41,490 nt of DNA, taken from assembly GCA_030527235.1 (NCBI GenBank), contig JAUNBL010000015.1, positions 1 through 41,490 on the forward strand, written 5' to 3'. Made by a program: the position numbers and the translations under genes. Shown here in pieces: positions 18,839 through 26,957 of the stretch. Under the pieces are notes generated by a model. It saw only the letters and a program-made list of their open reading frames with translations. It did no database searches and had not been told where the DNA came from. Positions within the stretch are counted from its first letter, which is position 1, and every line of letters starts with the position of its first letter. This DNA comes from Clostridia bacterium (GTDB taxonomy: Bacteria; Bacillota; Clostridia; UMGS1883).

Positions 18839-20680
18839 TCATTCAGCGTCCTCGGGCGAGATAGCGCCGAGATTTACCACATAATTTCTATACGTCTCCA
18901 GCCACACCACGCCGGTATCTTGCAGTTCCCCTGATTTTGCAAGTTCGTCACTGTAATCAAGCGGGCTGAAGACCACCGTATAGCGTGCCGTATCCTCCAA
19001 TGACGCTCCGTTGAATCTCACGCTCTCTATGCTGCCGTCCTCCGTTCTTTCCAACTCGATTCCCGCAGCAATATACTCAAATGCGGCAAGGTTCCCTTCG
19101 CCGTCTTTAAGTATACGCCCCTTTTCCAGCAGTTCGCGCACCTGCGCCCCGCTCAGAGTAATCGTCGTAATATTTCGTGTATTGTATCCGGAGAGCGGAA
19201 TATTCACATCCGCCTTCGTAATCCCGCCGGCATACAGTTTGCCGTTTGAACCGCCGGCTTCATTGAAATATTTGCTGTATTTACCCATGGACACCAGCGC
19301 AAAATCACCAAGTCCCTGCGCGTTCAAGGCGTTTGCGACAAAGCGTGCCGTTTGGCGCTCGTCCAGAGTCTCCTCCACTGTTGCGATGTAAACCTCCTCC
19401 GAGTTGTCCAGCGAGGCTCGCCGCATATCGTCCATCACTTCGTACACGCCGGACATGTCGCCGCCGTTCATACACACCTCCTTGATATACGCGCCGCCGA
19501 CGGCAATGATGTCCGTATACCCGGTGTAAAAAAACGGAGCGGTATGTCCTTTCGCTATTGTGGTTTTAAGACCATCAAACAACGCGGGCAACTCCGAGCC
19601 GCTTCCCGCCAGTGTCAGAACATCCCCGACACCGGAATACGATGTCATCTGTCCTTCTTCTGTTGAAAAAAGCTCCAGCAATTTAAGCGCATTTTCCAGC
19701 TTTTGTTCATTGCCGCTTTCACCGAGCCTTTTGTGTAATCCAATCTTTACGCCGTATCCTGTAGCGCAAAACGCGCTGTCGTCGCCAAAGCCGTATAGCG
19801 GGAATGTCCCGAACTCATCCTCCGCAGCCTCCGTCAACTCCACCAGTAAAGAGTGCTTGCCCATCATGTATACCATTGCGCACTCTCTATTTATCAGCAT
19901 ATTATAGTTTTCGCTGTCTCCGGCCGTGGCCTGTGATGCGTCAAAAGCGCCCGCTTCCTGCCAGTCCTGCAAAAGCTCTAACCCCGTCCTAAAGCCGTCT
20001 TTCGAGGAAGCTTCGCCTGCGGCAAAGCTTTGAGCCCACGCGGCGCCGTCAGGCGTTTGCAAAAAGTCACAGTGAGAAAGCTCGCTCATAAGCGTAAAAT
20101 AAGTGCCGCTGTGTTTACCGGGCAGCGCCAGAGGCAGAATATCGCTCTCCTCTCTTATTCGCTTGATTAAGGCTGTAAACTCCTCATGGCTTGTCGGCTC
20201 TTCCCAGCCCATCTGCGCAAAGAGCGTCTTATTATAGCAAATCCCCCGAATGGAGCTGGGACCTTCCAGGAAGTAAACCCTGCCGTTAATATCCAGATTA
20301 TTCAGCACGCTGGCCTTGTAGTTTTGTATAAAATCGTAGCCGGACAAATCCAGCATATTTTCCTCCTGCAGCGCAGCTGTGGGGGCGTATGTCGTGAGAA
20401 TAATATCGGTCAGGTCTCCCACAGTAAAGCGCTTGAAAATATAAGCGGATGAATTCGCACCGGAGTATCCGCTTTTTTCAAAGGTAATATCCGGATGAGT
20501 TTCATGCAGCAAATCTACCAAGTCATCAAAGCTTCTCCCCGTGGTCGGTATTAAAACGCTCAACGCTGAAGCGTCCTTCGGCCGCGTTATTGTATGAGTG
20601 CACCCGTGCAAAAACGCAAACGGCAATATTGCCGCCAGTATAAGCGCCGCTACACGAGTCGGACCCGTTAGTTTTTTCAT
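18839..20680 (-). CDS. Lipoprotein: solute-binding protein fused to 5'-nucleotidase C-terminal domain
   Basis: ATG at 20680 is chosen because AAGGAG stands 7 bases upstream and the product then begins with a lipoprotein signal (MKKLTGPTRVAALILAAILP) with lipobox LHGC and Cys27; the upstream open frame to 20773 only overlaps the kinase gene. Residues about 28-425 look like an extracellular family 1 (sugar-type) ABC solute-binding protein (VYFLEGPSSIRGICYNKTLF, WEEPTSHEEFTALI). Residues about 428-580 match a 5'-nucleotidase C-terminal domain (TVEETLDERQTARFVAN, GGITKADVNIPLSGYNTRN, TLSGAQVRELLEKG). The metallophosphatase domain that normally precedes it is missing, so catalysis is unlikely. No ABC permease or ATPase is nearby. 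Placement 37 bases after the hybrid kinase suggests that it presents a ligand to the kinase; this is inference. Confidence 0.85.
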   Translation of the reverse strand: MKKLTGPTRVAALILAAILPFAFLHGCTHTITRPKDASALSVLIPTTGRSFDDLVDLLHETHPDITFEKSGYSGANSSAYIFKRFTVGDLTDIILTTYAPTAALQEENMLDLSGYDFIQNYKASVLNNLDINGRVYFLEGPSSIRGICYNKTLFAQMGWEEPTSHEEFTALIKRIREESDILPLALPGKHSGTYFTLMSELSHCDFLQTPDGAAWAQSFAAGEASSKDGFRTGLELLQDWQEAGAFDASQATAGDSENYNMLINRECAMVYMMGKHSLLVELTEAAEDEFGTFPLYGFGDDSAFCATGYGVKIGLHKRLGESGNEQKLENALKLLELFSTEEGQMTSYSGVGDVLTLAGSGSELPALFDGLKTTIAKGHTAPFFYTGYTDIIAVGGAYIKEVCMNGGDMSGVYEVMDDMRRASLDNSEEVYIATVEETLDERQTARFVANALNAQGLGDFALVSMGKYSKYFNEAGGSNGKLYAGGITKADVNIPLSGYNTRNITTITLSGAQVRELLEKGRILKDGEGNLAAFEYIAAGIELERTEDGSIESVRFNGASLEDTARYTVVFSPLDYSDELAKSGELQDTGVVWLETYRNYVVNLGAISPEDAE

Positions 20681-20717
20681 AAGCTCGCTCCTTATCATTT
20701 TCATCCGCTGTCCGTTT

Positions 20718-22895
20718 TTATTCAACATGTGATTGTTTCCTGTACTTTTGTAAAACTCTACACAGCTGTGCAATATTTATCGGTTTGCTCAGATGGTCGT
20801 TCATTCCCGCCTTTCGAGTCAATTCCTCATCTGAGGCGAACGCGTCCGCAGTAAGGGCCACAATGGGAACAACCGCATCGGTCCGCTGAAGGGAGCGGAT
20901 ACGGCTGCACGCCTCAATGCCGTCCATGACCGGCATCCTCAGGTCCATTAGAATCAGCTCATAGTGCCACATGGGTGATGCCTCAAAGCGCTCCAGCGCA
21001 TCCTTGCCGTTGTCCGCAGTATCCACCATAACTTGGAAGTCCTCCAAAATTGTTTTGGCGATAAGGAGGTTAATCTCATTGTCCTCCACCAAAAGCACGC
21101 GCATACCGGCGACGTCTTCAAGCGGCAGCGGCTGCGCTTCTTCCTTGTCTGTTGGGATGTCCGATGCGTCGCACTTTGCCAGCGGCAGTTTCGCCGTAAA
21201 GCGGCTCCCTTTGCCATAGATGCTGTGAACGCTAATCTCGCCGCCCATTTTTTCCACCAGGCTTTTTACGATGGACAAGCCTAACCCTGTACCCTTGTAC
21301 TTAGTGCGGCTTGAGCCGTTCTCCTGCATAAACGGTTCAAATAAATGCGGAATGAAATCCTGCTTCATCCCTATACCCGTGTCCTCAACCTCAAAACAGT
21401 ACCCGCTTTCCGTGTCAAACACACGCAGCCAAATATGCCCGCCCTCAGGCGTAAACTTGACGGCGTTTCCCAGCAAATTGGTAATAATTTGGTTCAGCAA
21501 CACCTCATCCGCCATAACATACGGAGCCTTTAGCGCGCTGATATCTTTTTCAAAAATAATCTTGTTCTCTTTCGTCTGCGCTTCAATATGTACAGTGCAT
21601 TCCTTCAGCAGTCTGCATAGGTCTGTCGGTTTATTGTTAATCTCAACCCTGCCATGCTCAATCCGCGTCATGTCCAGCACGTCGTTGACCAGGCTCATTA
21701 GCTGACCGGAGGAGATATTTATTTTTTCCAGGCAATCCGCCACCGCCTCAGGGTCGTGAATGTTTTGACCTGCGATATGACACATACCCATAATGCCGTT
21801 GAGCGGGGTTCGTATATCGTGCGACATACGTGAGAGGAAGTTGGATTTTTCCTGACTGGCGCTGCGCGCCTCTTCAACAGCAAGCTGTTGCCTGGCAAGC
21901 GTCTGGCGCGAATTAGTCCATAGGAACAGAGAAATCAGCAAAACTATCAGCAGTGCAATTACCATAATCTCCACCATCAGCATCTGAACCATCTGTGTAG
22001 TGTCGCCTCTCACATATATCTCCGGTACAATTAGGAACAAGTTCCAGTTATTAAACGCTAACGGCGAGTAAGAGACAAAATATCTCCCGTCCTCACGTTC
22101 TATCTCAAATGTGTAAGAAGCGCCGTTTTCAAGAGCGCTGCTTAGTCCCTCATAAGAAGCGTCGTACAAAAACGCTGCGTTTTGCAGCCCTGCCGGTATA
22201 TTGTACGCGGACATGAACTCAGATTGATTCTGCTGGTGATAGAGCCGCATCCCGTTTTGGTCGGTGATATAAGAATAGCTGTGGTTTTCAAACGCGGAAA
22301 CCGCCAGCAGTTTTCCGAAGTCTTCCATATCAAGAGTGATAAGGATATGCGTTACATCTATATCCTCATCCGTCAACTCAATGGGCTGCGGCAGGCGATA
22401 CATCAGTATCATTTGCTCTGCATCCTCCAAGCCGGTCTCCATAATGACAAGCTGCTGCTGCGGGCAGTTATCAAGCAAAATCTCAGGCAAAGCCCATCTC
22501 ACTACGTTCCCGTCCCACGTATAGTGCCGCCCCCAATTGTCCACACAAGACAGTTTCCATGTGTACAATTCCGTAGAGAGGTCTCTGTAAGTTTCGCTGA
22601 TATTTTCCAACAGCGCGGAGGTGTCAGGAAACGCACTCTTAGACATGGTATAGGAAACATAAGACAGGCGTTCCCATTCGCCGCTAACTGTCCTGTTGAC
22701 GACTTCAACCACCTTTTCTGTCGTCTGCCTCAGGCTGTACGAACACTGCCGGTAAATCTGTGTGTCAAAAATTCTAATGAACAAAGCGCATGCCACAATC
22801 ACAAAGGCTATTATGACCGACATAAATACCTTTGTGCCAAGCGGGAAGCGCATTTTTGATTTATCCGTTTGTTTGTCCGTAACGTGTATGTCCAT
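20718..22895 (-). CDS. Hybrid sensor histidine kinase / response regulator
   Basis: Membrane two-component sensor of 725 residues. A first membrane segment (FMSVIIAFVIVACALFIRIF, about 23-43) is followed by about 260 extracytoplasmic residues resembling a double Cache sensor, a second membrane helix (about 303-326) and a short linker. The HisKA phosphoacceptor is His359 in SRMSHDIRTPLNGIMGM; the ATPase domain shows NQIITNLLGNAVKF, DTGIGM and GTGLGLSIVK. The C-terminal receiver has VLLVEDNEIN, phosphoacceptor Asp651 in LILMDLRMPVMDG, and the lysine of SKPIN. There is no Hpt or DNA-binding output, so the partner is elsewhere. ATG at 22895 is preferred over TTG at 22913, which has no ribosome binding site. 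The lipoprotein gene follows in the same direction. Confidence 0.93.
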   Translation of the reverse strand: MDIHVTDKQTDKSKMRFPLGTKVFMSVIIAFVIVACALFIRIFDTQIYRQCSYSLRQTTEKVVEVVNRTVSGEWERLSYVSYTMSKSAFPDTSALLENISETYRDLSTELYTWKLSCVDNWGRHYTWDGNVVRWALPEILLDNCPQQQLVIMETGLEDAEQMILMYRLPQPIELTDEDIDVTHILITLDMEDFGKLLAVSAFENHSYSYITDQNGMRLYHQQNQSEFMSAYNIPAGLQNAAFLYDASYEGLSSALENGASYTFEIEREDGRYFVSYSPLAFNNWNLFLIVPEIYVRGDTTQMVQMLMVEIMVIALLIVLLISLFLWTNSRQTLARQQLAVEEARSASQEKSNFLSRMSHDIRTPLNGIMGMCHIAGQNIHDPEAVADCLEKINISSGQLMSLVNDVLDMTRIEHGRVEINNKPTDLCRLLKECTVHIEAQTKENKIIFEKDISALKAPYVMADEVLLNQIITNLLGNAVKFTPEGGHIWLRVFDTESGYCFEVEDTGIGMKQDFIPHLFEPFMQENGSSRTKYKGTGLGLSIVKSLVEKMGGEISVHSIYGKGSRFTAKLPLAKCDASDIPTDKEEAQPLPLEDVAGMRVLLVEDNEINLLIAKTILEDFQVMVDTADNGKDALERFEASPMWHYELILMDLRMPVMDGIEACSRIRSLQRTDAVVPIVALTADAFASDEELTRKAGMNDHLSKPINIAQLCRVLQKYRKQSHVE

Positions 22896-23026
22896 TTTTA
22901 TCTCAGGCTCCAATTCTTGAGAAAGGCCGCCAAATTTACAGTTTTATTGCAAGGCACAGCAAAATGCCACAGCATGAATACTCGTAAATCAGATTACCTA
23001 CTTTCACCATAATCTTCTTAATTTTT
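22896..23026 (-). other. Leader region of the kinase gene
   Basis: About 125 untranslated bases lie between the predicted transcription start and the kinase ATG. The stretch contains a tandem imperfect repeat (GCTGTGGCATTTT then GCTGTGCC on the minus strand). No known riboswitch or terminator fold is recognised. Confidence 0.4.
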
Positions 23027-23054
23027 ATTATACACGAGATGTCGAGAAAGTCAA
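23027..23054 (-). promoter_or_regulatory. Near-consensus promoter driving the kinase-lipoprotein pair
   Basis: On the minus strand TTGACT (23049-23054) and TATAAT (23027-23032) are separated by 16 bases, matching 11 of 12 consensus positions. It points toward the kinase and lies just outside the transposase remnant, so it may have arrived with, or been built at the edge of, the insertion. Confidence 0.75.
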
Positions 23055-23094
23055 TACAACAGACAAAAAATCATGCGCAGCCATTAGTTTGTCG

Positions 23095-23251
23095 ATGCCT
23101 GGCAGCGCGAAGTCACAGAATGGATCAGAGATATTTTTATGAATACGAACACTTCAGAAACATAGATGAGCTTAACGAAAAACTTGCAGAGCATCTGCTT
23201 TGGACAAATCACAAACCAATGCGCGTAAGCGGACGGGACTTTTGGGTATAG
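23095..23251 (+). pseudogene. IS481-type transposase remnant (integrase core C-terminal end)
   Basis: The plus-strand frame from about 23105 reads ARSHRMDQRYFYEYEHF then RNIDELNEKLAEHLLW and TNHKPMR. This matches the end of the DDE integrase core of IS481-like transposases, where VERSHR is normally followed by a tyrosine-rich helix and the NEKLAEYL-type helix. Just before it, MPGSAK sits in another frame at 23095, the place where PGxPK precedes the catalytic glutamate in intact copies. The catalytic Glu segment is lost and the C-terminus diverges after MRVSG. Only some 50 codons remain, on the strand opposite to all neighbours. No terminal repeats are identified. Confidence 0.7.
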
Positions 23252-23270
23252 TGCACGATATAGATGTACT

Positions 23271-23365
23271 GCGCCGAAGGCGCAAATCGAAAAAAGTTGG
23301 TAGGCAACAAAGCGACAGCGAGCGCGCTTGCAAGCGAGCCGAGCGACTTGCCGTGACTTTTTTCG
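23271..23365. repeat. Palindromic intergenic element
   Basis: A hairpin GCGCC-GAA-GGCGC is at 23271-23283. A larger inverted repeat has 10-base perfect arms, CGAAAAAAGT at 23288-23297 and ACTTTTTTCG at 23356-23365, with inner arms GGCAA (23303-23307) and TTGCC (23348-23352). The perfect 12-base palindrome CGCTTGCAAGCG sits near the centre at 23325-23336. The centre is rich in GCGA/AGCG words. It has the build of a small dispersed palindromic repeat or a non-autonomous element. Only one copy is in the window, so dispersal cannot be judged. Confidence 0.55.
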
Positions 23366-23395
23366 GAAAAGGAGGAGCAACGAAGCGTTTATGAA

Positions 23396-23427
23396 AACAC
23401 TCCAACCGTCTAAGCGATTGGAGTGTT
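23396..23427 (-). terminator. Terminator of the tRNA-fMet gene
   Basis: Perfect 10-base arms AACACTCCAA (23396-23405) and TTGGAGTGTT (23418-23427) flank a 12-base loop, followed on the minus strand by a short T run (the arm's final TT plus TT, then C). It starts 27 bases after the mature tRNA end. A second small hairpin GGAGC/GCTCC lies between them at 23433-23449. Confidence 0.75.
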
Positions 23428-23453
23428 TGATTGGAGCGTAGCTTGCTCCGACG

Positions 23454-23530
<77 letters not shown>

Positions 23531-23551
23531 ATATTTCTTCCAACGAAAGAT

Positions 23552-23580
23552 ATTATAACACAGTCTCGTGGCAATGTAAA
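23552..23580 (-). promoter_or_regulatory. Promoter of the tRNA-fMet gene
   Basis: TTTACA (23575-23580) and TATAAT (23552-23557) on the minus strand at 17-base spacing, 11 of 12 consensus matches. The predicted start near 23545 leaves a leader of about 15 bases before the mature 5' end. It begins 9 bases after the VanZ stop codon. Confidence 0.85.
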
Positions 23581-23588
23581 GACTTTTT

Positions 23589-24035
23589 TTATGTTTTTTT
23601 GCTTGCGGTCTTTGTTCGGCGGCGAACGGCTGCGGCGAGAACAATTATGGCTATTCCGCACAGTGCGCCGCCAAAGTCAAGTGCGATGTCCGTAACACTG
23701 TCTGTTCTACCGTTGAAATGCTGAATCATCTCATCGGCTACTGCCACGGCAAGTGAAACAAACAGGACCGCAAAGCAGCTAAACCTGCCGCTTATCGCCT
23801 TTATCATCGCCAGCAGCGCCCCCAAAAGCGCAAACTCCAAAAGATGCGCCGCTTTCCGCACGAATATGTTGAGCTTTGTGTCAGCAGCCTCAGACTCAGT
23901 AATCTTTTCCATAGTTTCCACAACAACACTGCTTACGGCGTTCGAGTCTTCGCTGTTTTGAAAAGAATTGCCCCAAATGAACACCGTCGTCAAGACGGTC
24001 ATGCCAACGATAATTCGCAAGGCCAATGTCTTCAT
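23589..24035 (-). CDS. VanZ family membrane protein
   Basis: Small membrane protein of 148 residues. The VanZ signatures are SFQNSEDSNAVSSVVVE, then RKAAHLLEFALLGALL, and the diagnostic DEMIQHFNGRTDSVTDIALD followed by a glycine-rich membrane helix. About four hydrophobic segments are seen. VanZ proteins are named from low-level teicoplanin resistance, but most chromosomal copies have no proven role; many lie in polysaccharide loci, as here. It starts 3 bases after the epimerase stop and appears to be the last gene of the surface-glycan unit. Confidence 0.9.
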   Translation of the reverse strand: MKTLALRIIVGMTVLTTVFIWGNSFQNSEDSNAVSSVVVETMEKITESEAADTKLNIFVRKAAHLLEFALLGALLAMIKAISGRFSCFAVLFVSLAVAVADEMIQHFNGRTDSVTDIALDFGGALCGIAIIVLAAAVRRRTKTASKKT

Positions 24036-24038
24036 TTT

Positions 24039-25055
24039 TTAACCCTCTTTGTAATAGTCCGCATACCAATGGGCAAACTTCGCCAATCCATCTTGTATCG
24101 TAGTGGACGGATTGAACCCGACGTCTGCGACAAGGTCTGAAACGTCCGCATATGTTGCCACAACATCACCCATCTGCATAGGCAAAAATTCCTTCTTGGC
24201 TTCAAGTTTTGTTCCGTACGCCGTGGAAAGCGCGTCCTCCAAGGCTTGAACATAGTCCATTAGGTCCTCCGGCTTATTGTTTCCGATATTGTACACTTTA
24301 TACCTGACGTTGTCCATGTTCTCTGCCGGAGGGTTGCTTATTATTCGCATTACGCCCTCGACTATATCATCAATATATGTGAAATCGCGCTTCATATTAC
24401 CATTATTGAAAATTTGGATGGTTTCCCCGCGCAAAATTTTTCTCGTAAACGAGAAATACGCCATATCCGGCCTGCCCATAGGTCCATACACTGTAAAAAA
24501 CCGCAGTCCCGTAACCGGGAAATTATAGAGCTTGGAATAGCAGTGCGCCATAAGCTCGTTGCTCTTTTTCGTCGCCGCGTACAGGCTTACGGGGTTATCC
24601 ACCATATCAGCGGTTGAGAACGGCATCTTCTTGTTCGCGCCATACACAGAGCTGGATGACGCGTACACAAGATGATTTGTACCATGGCGGCGGCAAGCCT
24701 CAAGTATGTTGAAAAACCCGATTATATTAGAGTCTATATACGCTTTCGGATTCTCTATACTGTAGCGCACTCCCGCCTGCGCCGCCAGATTGACCGTTAT
24801 ATCCGGCGCGTACCTCGCGTATAGCGCGCCGACGGCATCCGCATCCGCAATGTCACCCTTTACAAACGTGAAAAGCTCGTACTTCTCAAGCAGAGAGAGG
24901 CGGTGCTCCTTCAAAGAGACCTCGTAGTAATCGTTAAGATTATCAAACCCTATCACCTTCGCGCCCGCGTCAAGTATGCGCTTGGCAAGGAAATAGCCTA
25001 TAAATCCCGCTGCACCCGTAACAAGATATGTTTTTCTCGCATCAAAGCTGTTCAT
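24039..25055 (-). CDS. NAD-dependent epimerase, probable UDP-glucuronate 4-epimerase
   Basis: Extended short-chain dehydrogenase of 338 residues. The NAD loop GAAGFIG is at 14-20, followed by FDNLNDYYEVSLKEHRL, a sequence strongly reminiscent of UDP-glucuronate 4-epimerases (CapI/LspL type). The catalytic region has SSSSVYGANKKMPFS and the Tyr/Lys pair in SLYAATKKSNELMAH. The likely reaction is UDP-glucuronate to UDP-galacturonate. It lies immediately downstream of rfbB with no gap. A uronic acid would fit the TupA-like and Asn-synthase-like proteins upstream, which could amidate or conjugate carboxyl groups. Other 4-epimerase substrates cannot be excluded. Confidence 0.85.
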   Translation of the reverse strand: MNSFDARKTYLVTGAAGFIGYFLAKRILDAGAKVIGFDNLNDYYEVSLKEHRLSLLEKYELFTFVKGDIADADAVGALYARYAPDITVNLAAQAGVRYSIENPKAYIDSNIIGFFNILEACRRHGTNHLVYASSSSVYGANKKMPFSTADMVDNPVSLYAATKKSNELMAHCYSKLYNFPVTGLRFFTVYGPMGRPDMAYFSFTRKILRGETIQIFNNGNMKRDFTYIDDIVEGVMRIISNPPAENMDNVRYKVYNIGNNKPEDLMDYVQALEDALSTAYGTKLEAKKEFLPMQMGDVVATYADVSDLVADVGFNPSTTIQDGLAKFAHWYADYYKEG

Positions 25056-26075
25056 CTATCTGCCCTCATACATTTTTTTATAATAGTCCATATATTCGCC
25101 GCTGATTATGTTCTCCCACCACGTACGGTTATCAAGATACCATTTGACCGTTTGTTTAATGCCCGTATCAAAACTTGTCTCCGGGAGCCAGCCCAACTCG
25201 TTGTGTATTTTTGTGGGGTCTATCGCATAACGCATATCGTGACCCTTGCGGTCTGTAACATACGTTATTAGCTCCTCGCCCTTGCCAAGCTCTTTGAGAA
25301 TCAGCTTCACAACGTCTATATTAGCCTTTTCGTTATGCCCGCCTATATTGTAAACCTCGCCCACCTTGCCGCCGCGGATTATAAGGTCAATAGCACGGCA
25401 ATGGTCGGTTACATAGAGCCAGTCACGTACATTTTTACCCTCACCGTAAACTGGGAGGGGCTTGTCGTTTAACGCGTTGGCAATCATGAGCGGAATCAGC
25501 TTCTCGGGGAAGTGGTACGGCCCATAGTTATTGGAGCAGCGTGAAATGGTTACCGGCAGATTATATGTGCGGTAATACGCCAGCGTCAATAAATCCGCCG
25601 CCGCCTTCGACGCGGAATATGGGCTTGAAGTGTGAATCGGGGTCTCTTCAGTAAAGAAAAGGTCCGGCCTGTCAAGCGGCAAGTCGCCGTACACTTCATC
25701 GGTCGAAACCTGATGATAGCGCGCCGCGCCGTACTCTTTCGCGGCATCGAGCAGCACCTGCGTACCGAGTACATTCGTAACCAGGAATATCTCCGGATTC
25801 AGTATTGAGCGGTCAACATGGCTTTCAGCGGCAAAGTTAACCACAACATCAAACTTTTCCGCCGCAAAAAGCTCATTGACTGTGGCTCGGTCGGCAATGT
25901 CCCCGCGCACAAATTTGAATTTTGAATTTTTAAGCGCCTTTTCGAGCGTTTCGAGGTTGCCCGCATAGGTGAGCGCGTCCAGACACACAATATCGTCCTC
26001 AGGATGTTTCTCAAGCATATAGTATACAAAGTTCGCGCCGATAAAGCCGGCGCCGCCTGTTACAAGAATTTTCAT
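25056..26075 (-). CDS. rfbB: dTDP-glucose 4,6-dehydratase
   Basis: Converts dTDP-glucose to dTDP-4-keto-6-deoxyglucose with bound NAD. GGAGFIGANF opens the Rossmann fold, VSTDEVYGDLP holds the catalytic Thr-Asp-Glu region, and YSASKAAADLL gives the Tyr and Lys. The 339 residues are typical. The frame is open to 26288, but that extension runs antisense-like through rfbA; ATG at 26075 has GGAGG 8 bases upstream and gives the classic MKILVTGGAGFIG start. rfbC and rfbD do not follow, so the product is not simply routed to rhamnose here. Confidence 0.96.
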   Translation of the reverse strand: MKILVTGGAGFIGANFVYYMLEKHPEDDIVCLDALTYAGNLETLEKALKNSKFKFVRGDIADRATVNELFAAEKFDVVVNFAAESHVDRSILNPEIFLVTNVLGTQVLLDAAKEYGAARYHQVSTDEVYGDLPLDRPDLFFTEETPIHTSSPYSASKAAADLLTLAYYRTYNLPVTISRCSNNYGPYHFPEKLIPLMIANALNDKPLPVYGEGKNVRDWLYVTDHCRAIDLIIRGGKVGEVYNIGGHNEKANIDVVKLILKELGKGEELITYVTDRKGHDMRYAIDPTKIHNELGWLPETSFDTGIKQTVKWYLDNRTWWENIISGEYMDYYKKMYEGR

Positions 26076-26077
26076 GG

Positions 26078-26947
26078 TTATTCCTCCGATGCAAGTGATA
26101 TAATATATTGTCCATACTCGGTGTTCGCAAGCTGAGCGCCTATCTCGGCAAACTGCTCTTTCGTTATAAAGCCGCGCCGCCACGCAATTTCCTCGATACA
26201 CGAAACATAGAATCCTTGGCGCGACTGTATCGCTTCGATATATTCGCTCGCCTTGAGCATGCCCTCCGGCGTACCCGTATCGAGCCATGCCATTCCGCGC
26301 GATAGAAGTCCCACGTGAAGCTCTCCCATCTCAAGATACACGTTATTGACCGACGTTATCTCCAGCTCACCACGCGGCGAAGGCTCAATGTTCTTTGCGA
26401 TTTCCACAACACGGTTGTCATAAAAATATAATCCCGGAACCGCGAGGTTTGACTTAGGTTTGCTGGGCTTTTCCTCAATGGAAACGGCCTTATGGTCCTT
26501 GTCGAACTCCACAACACCAAAACTCGTTGGGTCCTTCACGGGATACCCGAAAATTGTGGCGCCTTTCTCTCTGGCGACCGCATCCCTTAAAATCGGCGTG
26601 AGGTTCTGCCCGTAAAAGATATTGTCGCCCAGTATAAGGCACACACCGTCATTGCCGATGAACTCCTCGCCGAGCGTGAACGCCTGTGCAAGACCCTTTG
26701 GCTCTTTCTGAACTATGTACGAAAATTTTACGCCTATGCGGCTGCCGTCTCCGAGCAGCTTTTTGTAAAGCGGCGTGTCGTCCGGCGTTGATATAATAAG
26801 TATTTCCCGTATACCTGCCAGAAGCAGCACCGACAGCGGATAATAAATCATCGGCTTGTCGTATATGGGAAGAAGCTGCTTGGACACAACCTGCGTCACC
26901 GGATAGAGTCTTGTCCCTTTTCCGCCCGCAAGAATAATACCTTTCAT
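26078..26947 (-). CDS. rfbA: Glucose-1-phosphate thymidylyltransferase
   Basis: Makes dTDP-glucose from dTTP and glucose 1-phosphate, the entry to all dTDP-deoxysugars. The nucleotide signature [20 protein letters not shown] is followed by [11 protein letters not shown], then [10 protein letters not shown], and EEKPSKPKS, with [13 protein letters not shown] near the C-terminus. The 289 residues are standard for RmlA. It ends 2 bases before the rfbB start, so the two are coupled. It follows the aminotransferase by 10 bases. Confidence 0.97.
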   Translation of the reverse strand: MKGIILAGGKGTRLYPVTQVVSKQLLPIYDKPMIYYPLSVLLLAGIREILIISTPDDTPLYKKLLGDGSRIGVKFSYIVQKEPKGLAQAFTLGEEFIGNDGVCLILGDNIFYGQNLTPILRDAVAREKGATIFGYPVKDPTSFGVVEFDKDHKAVSIEEKPSKPKSNLAVPGLYFYDNRVVEIAKNIEPSPRGELEITSVNNVYLEMGELHVGLLSRGMAWLDTGTPEGMLKASEYIEAIQSRQGFYVSCIEEIAWRRGFITKEQFAEIGAQLANTEYGQYIISLASEE

Positions 26948-26957
26948 GTTAATCCCC

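Noticed and set aside
20681..20773. Upstream extension of the binding lipoprotein
   Set aside because: It would overlap the kinase coding end by 56 bases and hide the lipoprotein signal; AAGGAG fits ATG 20680.
22896..23026. Riboswitch in the kinase leader
   Set aside because: No recognisable conserved core or terminator/antiterminator pair; only a short tandem repeat.
23084..23380. Minus-strand 98-codon frame through the IS remnant and palindrome
   Set aside because: Antisense of the transposase remnant and of palindromic sequence; no ribosome binding site or domain.
26076..26288. 71-codon N-terminal extension of the rfbB frame
   Set aside because: It overlaps rfbA almost fully, has no homology-like sequence, and the ATG at 26075 has GGAGG 8 bases upstream and the classic family start.
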